Of a stretch of 7,704 nucleotides of DNA, positions 5,123 through 7,704 are shown piece after piece. How positions within the stretch are numbered: position 1 is the stretch's first letter; each line of letters begins with the position of its first letter. The notes under the pieces were generated by a model, which did not search any database, was not told the DNA's origin, and saw only the letters and a list, made by a program, of their open reading frames with translations. Position numbers and translations under genes: made by a program. Source of the stretch: Micavibrio sp. (GTDB lineage Bacteria > Pseudomonadota > Alphaproteobacteria > Micavibrionales > Micavibrionaceae); the NCBI GenBank assembly GCA_027066695.1, contig JAMONE010000190.1, forward strand, positions 1 through 7,704, given 5' to 3'.

Positions 5123-7135
5123 ATGGTTGGAAATGCTGTTGTGAGTGACAAACAAAACGAAGAAAATCAAACTGCTGCGAGTGATATGGCGGCGGTGGTT
5201 AAAAAGCTTTTAGAAGAGGGTAAGTCAACAGGAGCTGTGACTTATGATGCTTTTAACAAAGCTATGCCAGCGAAGAAGTTTTCGTCTGAACAAATAGAAG
5301 ATGCGATGGCGTCTCTGTCAGATTCTGGCGTTCAGCTTGTTGAGGCAGAGGGCGAAAGTGCGGCTGGTGATTCTAAATCCGATAAGAAGGATGAAGAAGA
5401 ATACGAATCAGGCGGTAATATTGCTGATGATGATACGGGGCGCACCGATGACCCTGTGCGTATGTATTTGCGCGAGATGGGCGCAGTTGAACTGCTTTCT
5501 CGTGAGGGTGAAATTGCAATTGCCAAACGCATAGAGGCTGGTCGTGGAATGATGATTGGCGGAATGTGTGAAAGCCCGCTGGCTATCGAATCACTTATTG
5601 CTTGGTATAAAGCTTTGCAAGAAGGCGATATTTTACTTCGTGAGATTATCGATCTTGACGCTACTTACAAAGGACCAATGGTTGATGCCACGGAAGAGGG
5701 ACTCGCCAAAGCTGCATTAGAAGCGGCTGAAGAGAAAAAGAAAAACCCTGAAGTTGAAGAAGAAAAAAATCAGGATGACGCTGAAAGTGAAGATGGCGAT
5801 AAAGAGGGCGAAGAAAATTCCGAAGAAAGCGAAGATGACGAAAGCGAAGATGATGTGAATATCTCTCTTTCCGCTATGGAAGAAGAGCTATCTCCAAAAG
5901 TCTTTGAAATATTTGCCAATATTCAAAAAACTTACAAGAAAATGCAAAAAGTTCAGCAAGATCGTCTTGCTTCTTTGCAAAAAGGTGAAGAGCCAAGCGC
6001 AGCTGTTGATAAAAAATACCAAAAGCTTAAAGACGAGATGATTTCTCACATGAATGAAGTGCATCTGAATAATGCACGTATTGAGCAGTTAATAGATCGC
6101 CTTTATAGCATGAATCGTGATTTGGTTAGTATTGAGGGTAAAATCATGCGCCTTGCTGTTGGCTGTAAGGTGAAGCGCGAGATTTTCCTGAAGGAATATT
6201 ATGGTTATGAGCTTGACCCAACGTGGCTTGATCGTGTTAAGGTTCTTAAAGGCGTGAAGAATAAGGGCTGGGCTGTTTTTGCTGAAAAGCATGGTGAGCA
6301 AGTAATTAAAATGCGTGAACATATAGCAATAATTTCCGAAGAAGCTATGCTTCCGATTTCTGAATGGCGACGCATTGTCGGCACTGTTCAAAAAGGTGAG
6401 AAGGAAGCAGCACGCGCGAAAAAAGAAATGGTTGAGGCGAATTTGCGTCTTGTGATTTCTATTGCAAAAAAATATACGAATCGCGGGCTGCAATTCCTCG
6501 ATCTTATCCAAGAGGGTAATATCGGCCTTATGAAGGCAGTTGATAAGTTTGAATATCGCCGTGGTTATAAATTCTCTACTTATGCTACATGGTGGATTAG
6601 GCAGGCGATTACTCGCTCTATTGCCGATCAAGCGCGGACAATTCGCATACCTGTTCATATGATCGAGACAATTAACAAACTTGTGCGTACTTCGCGTCAG
6701 ATGATGCATGAAATCGGGCGTGAGCCTACACCAGAGGAGCTTGCCGAGCGTTTGCATATGCCGCTTGATAAGGTGCGTAAAGTTCTTAAAATTGCGAAAG
6801 AGCCAGTTTCTCTTGAAACTCCGATTGGTGATGAAGAAGATTCCTCGCTGGGTGATTTTATTGAAGATAGCAATGCTATTTTACCAGTGGATAGTGCTAT
6901 TCACTCGAACTTGCGTGAGACAACTACGCGCGTTCTTGCTTCGCTTACTCCGCGTGAGGAGCGCGTGCTTCGTATGCGTTTTGGTATTGGTATGAATACC
7001 GATCATACGTTGGAAGAGGTCGGCCAGCAATTCCACGTTACGCGTGAGCGTATCCGCCAGATTGAGGCAAAAGCTCTACGTAAGTTGAAGCATCCAAGCC
7101 GCTCAAGAAAGCTGCGTAGTTTCTTGGATACTTAG
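5123..7135 (+). CDS. rpoD: RNA polymerase primary sigma factor (sigma-70)
   Basis: This is the housekeeping sigma factor that directs RNA polymerase to -10/-35 promoters. The 670-residue protein has region 1.1 (about 18-76), region 1.2 (DDPVRMYLREMG, about 109-120) and a long non-conserved region (about 141-375) with a very acidic stretch near 205-245. Region 2 (about 436-510) includes ANLRLVISIAKKYTNRGLQF, DLIQEGNIGLMKAVDKFEYR and the -10-reading YATWWIRQAITR. Region 3 follows (about 515-590), then region 4 (about 600-665) with the helix-turn-helix TLEEVGQQFHVTRERIRQIE. The length suits an alphaproteobacterial RpoD. The ATG at 5123 has AGG 11 nt upstream. An in-frame GTG at 5141 has GGAA 8 nt upstream and is a credible alternative that would shorten the protein by six residues. 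It is the last gene of the yqeY-dnaG-rpoD set and ends at a rho-independent terminator. Confidence 0.98.
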   Translation: MVGNAVVSDKQNEENQTAASDMAAVVKKLLEEGKSTGAVTYDAFNKAMPAKKFSSEQIEDAMASLSDSGVQLVEAEGESAAGDSKSDKKDEEEYESGGNIADDDTGRTDDPVRMYLREMGAVELLSREGEIAIAKRIEAGRGMMIGGMCESPLAIESLIAWYKALQEGDILLREIIDLDATYKGPMVDATEEGLAKAALEAAEEKKKNPEVEEEKNQDDAESEDGDKEGEENSEESEDDESEDDVNISLSAMEEELSPKVFEIFANIQKTYKKMQKVQQDRLASLQKGEEPSAAVDKKYQKLKDEMISHMNEVHLNNARIEQLIDRLYSMNRDLVSIEGKIMRLAVGCKVKREIFLKEYYGYELDPTWLDRVKVLKGVKNKGWAVFAEKHGEQVIKMREHIAIISEEAMLPISEWRRIVGTVQKGEKEAARAKKEMVEANLRLVISIAKKYTNRGLQFLDLIQEGNIGLMKAVDKFEYRRGYKFSTYATWWIRQAITRSIADQARTIRIPVHMIETINKLVRTSRQMMHEIGREPTPEELAERLHMPLDKVRKVLKIAKEPVSLETPIGDEEDSSLGDFIEDSNAILPVDSAIHSNLRETTTRVLASLTPREERVLRMRFGIGMNTDHTLEEVGQQFHVTRERIRQIEAKALRKLKHPSRSRKLRSFLDT

Positions 7136-7165
7136 AAATCCAATCTCTTTTAGGGCCTTATTTCC

Positions 7166-7185
7166 CGCAGCTTGCTGTGTTTTTT
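7166..7185 (+). terminator. Rho-independent terminator of rpoD
   Basis: CGCAG (7166-7170), tetraloop CTTG, CTGTG (7175-7179) form a 5-bp stem with one G-U pair, followed directly by six T residues (7180-7185). It lies about 30 nt after the rpoD stop, as expected for the end of the operon. The stem is short, but the CUUG loop is a stable tetraloop. Confidence 0.6.
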
Positions 7186-7233
7186 GTCATTGCGAGGAGC
7201 TTTAGCTCCGTGGCAATCTAGGTTCTGCCCCTA
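7186..7233. repeat. Interrupted palindromic intergenic repeat (GTCATTGCGAGG type), left half
   Basis: The sequence starts GTCATTGCGAGGAGC, the well-known start of a widespread bacterial intergenic repeat. It contains a nested hairpin: ATTGC (7189-7193) pairs with GCAAT (7213-7217) around GGAGCT/AGCTCC (7196-7201 with 7204-7209). Next, CTAGG (7218-7222) pairs with CCTAG (7230-7234). Full copies of such repeats normally continue with the mirror image of the left half and end in GCAATGAC. Here that right half is missing and is replaced by sequence leading into an IS5-family transposase gene. Confidence 0.7.
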
Positions 7234-7704
7234 GGGCCAGTACCTATTAAATTCATAAATTCTGCGCGAGTCATATTTTTAGGCTCAGGACTCATTAAAG
7301 CCACCATATAACGAAAGCAGCAATACAAATAGCAGAGAAGAAGGTGTGCGCACATCTATCATATCGTGTTGCGATGCGTCGCCAATCTTTCAATTTTCCA
7401 AACATATTTTCAACTTTGTGACGCTGTTTATAGAGTTCTTTATCGTATTCAATACGTATTTTACGGTTCTTTTTTGGCGGAATGCAAGGTTCTATGCCTT
7501 TTCCACGTAGCCCATCTCTAAACCAATTAGCATCATAGCCGCGATCAGCCAGCATGAATTTGGCACAAGGCAATTTATCCAATAATATTTCTGCGCCCTT
7601 ATAATCGCTCATTTGACCTTCGGATATATTGTTATCAATTCCACCCAAGATGCGTGTAAGTGATGTGGTGAGAACTTTCAAATCGCACACAGGGCGGCTT
7701 ATGA
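7234..7704 (-). mobile_element. IS5-family insertion sequence, transposase 3' end (partial, runs off window)
   Basis: The element contains a transposase gene reading leftwards from the window edge plus about 60 bp of non-coding end. I place its end near 7234 (GGGCCAGTACC) because the symmetry of the adjacent palindromic repeat breaks exactly there, at CCTAG. IS5-family elements are known to target TA or YTAR (C/T-TAG/A), and CTAG fits. The other end, its inverted repeat and the target duplication are outside the window, so the boundary is an inference. A less likely boundary lies nearer TTAGGCTCAGGACTCATTAAA (7278-7298). Confidence 0.6.
7295..7704 (-). CDS. IS5-family DDE transposase, C-terminal part (runs off window)
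   Basis: This is the C-terminal half of a cut-and-paste DDE transposase. Translated from the window edge, it contains EGQMSDYKGAEILLDKLP, then ADRGYDANWF (second catalytic Asp), then CIPPKKNRK. The family signature Y-x2-R-x3-E-x6-K follows, seen as YKQRHKVENMFGKLK with the catalytic Glu, then DWRRIATRYD and a hydrophobic end (AAFVIWWL). The stop is TAA at 7297-7295. The frame is open to the window edge. The GTG at 7690 is only the first possible start inside the window and not the true start; the first catalytic Asp and N-terminal domain lie outside. The segment between CDLK and SEGQ (about 18 residues, VLTTSL to DNNI) seems roughly twice as long as I expect for the family, so this copy may be altered. 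Whether it is active cannot be judged. Confidence 0.88.
   Translation of the reverse strand, partial: ISRPVCDLKVLTTSLTRILGGIDNNISEGQMSDYKGAEILLDKLPCAKFMLADRGYDANWFRDGLRGKGIEPCIPPKKNRKIRIEYDKELYKQRHKVENMFGKLKDWRRIATRYDRCAHTFFSAICIAAFVIWWL

Noticed and set aside
6089..6757. 222-residue minus-strand open frame opposite rpoD
   Set aside because: It lies entirely antisense to the conserved regions of rpoD and shows no domain; a shadow of codon use on the other strand.
299..7233. The two palindromic repeats as CRISPR repeats or one repeat family
   Set aside because: They are two single copies far apart with different interiors, and only the GTCATT start is shared. There is no spacer array and no cas gene.

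Overview
The window is chromosomal DNA from an alphaproteobacterium with moderately low GC. Two things point there. The protein sequences are close to alphaproteobacterial forms by recall. The order carB < carA <> yqeY > dnaG > rpoD is one I associate with that class. I cannot name a genus. Two palindromic intergenic repeats and an IS5-family element suggest a repeat-bearing genome.

Left part (1-2409, minus strand): reading leftwards there is a complete carA, then a beta-class carbonic anhydrase-like gene, then the first 85 codons of carB, which runs off the window. CarA and CarB form carbamoyl-phosphate synthetase, which uses bicarbonate, glutamine and ATP. A gene for a bicarbonate-producing enzyme between the two subunit genes is the most interesting biological arrangement here. 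The carbonic anhydrase gene has a near-consensus sigma-70 promoter (TTGACT, 17 bp, TATAAA) whose -35 box overlaps the carA stop codon. Between this gene and carB lies a 125-bp palindromic element that can fold into a long stem carrying three perfect hairpins.

Middle and right part (2496-7135, plus strand): a YqeY/GatB-like gene diverges from carA. It is followed by dnaG (DNA primase) and rpoD (primary sigma factor). This is an alphaproteobacterial form of the macromolecular synthesis cluster, with yqeY where enterobacteria have rpsU. The dnaG-rpoD gap holds an inverted repeat, three related AT-rich direct repeats and a consensus -10 box very close to the annotated rpoD start.

Right end (7136-7704): a rho-independent terminator closes rpoD. 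It is followed by half of a second palindromic repeat of the GTCATTGCGAGG type. The repeat loses its symmetry at CCTAG, where an IS5-family element appears to begin. The C-terminal half of its transposase runs leftwards from the window edge.

The genes themselves are recognisable housekeeping genes. I found no clearly new multigene system. The leads worth following are the carA/carbonic anhydrase/carB arrangement, the cloverleaf-like palindrome, and the repeat split by an IS.
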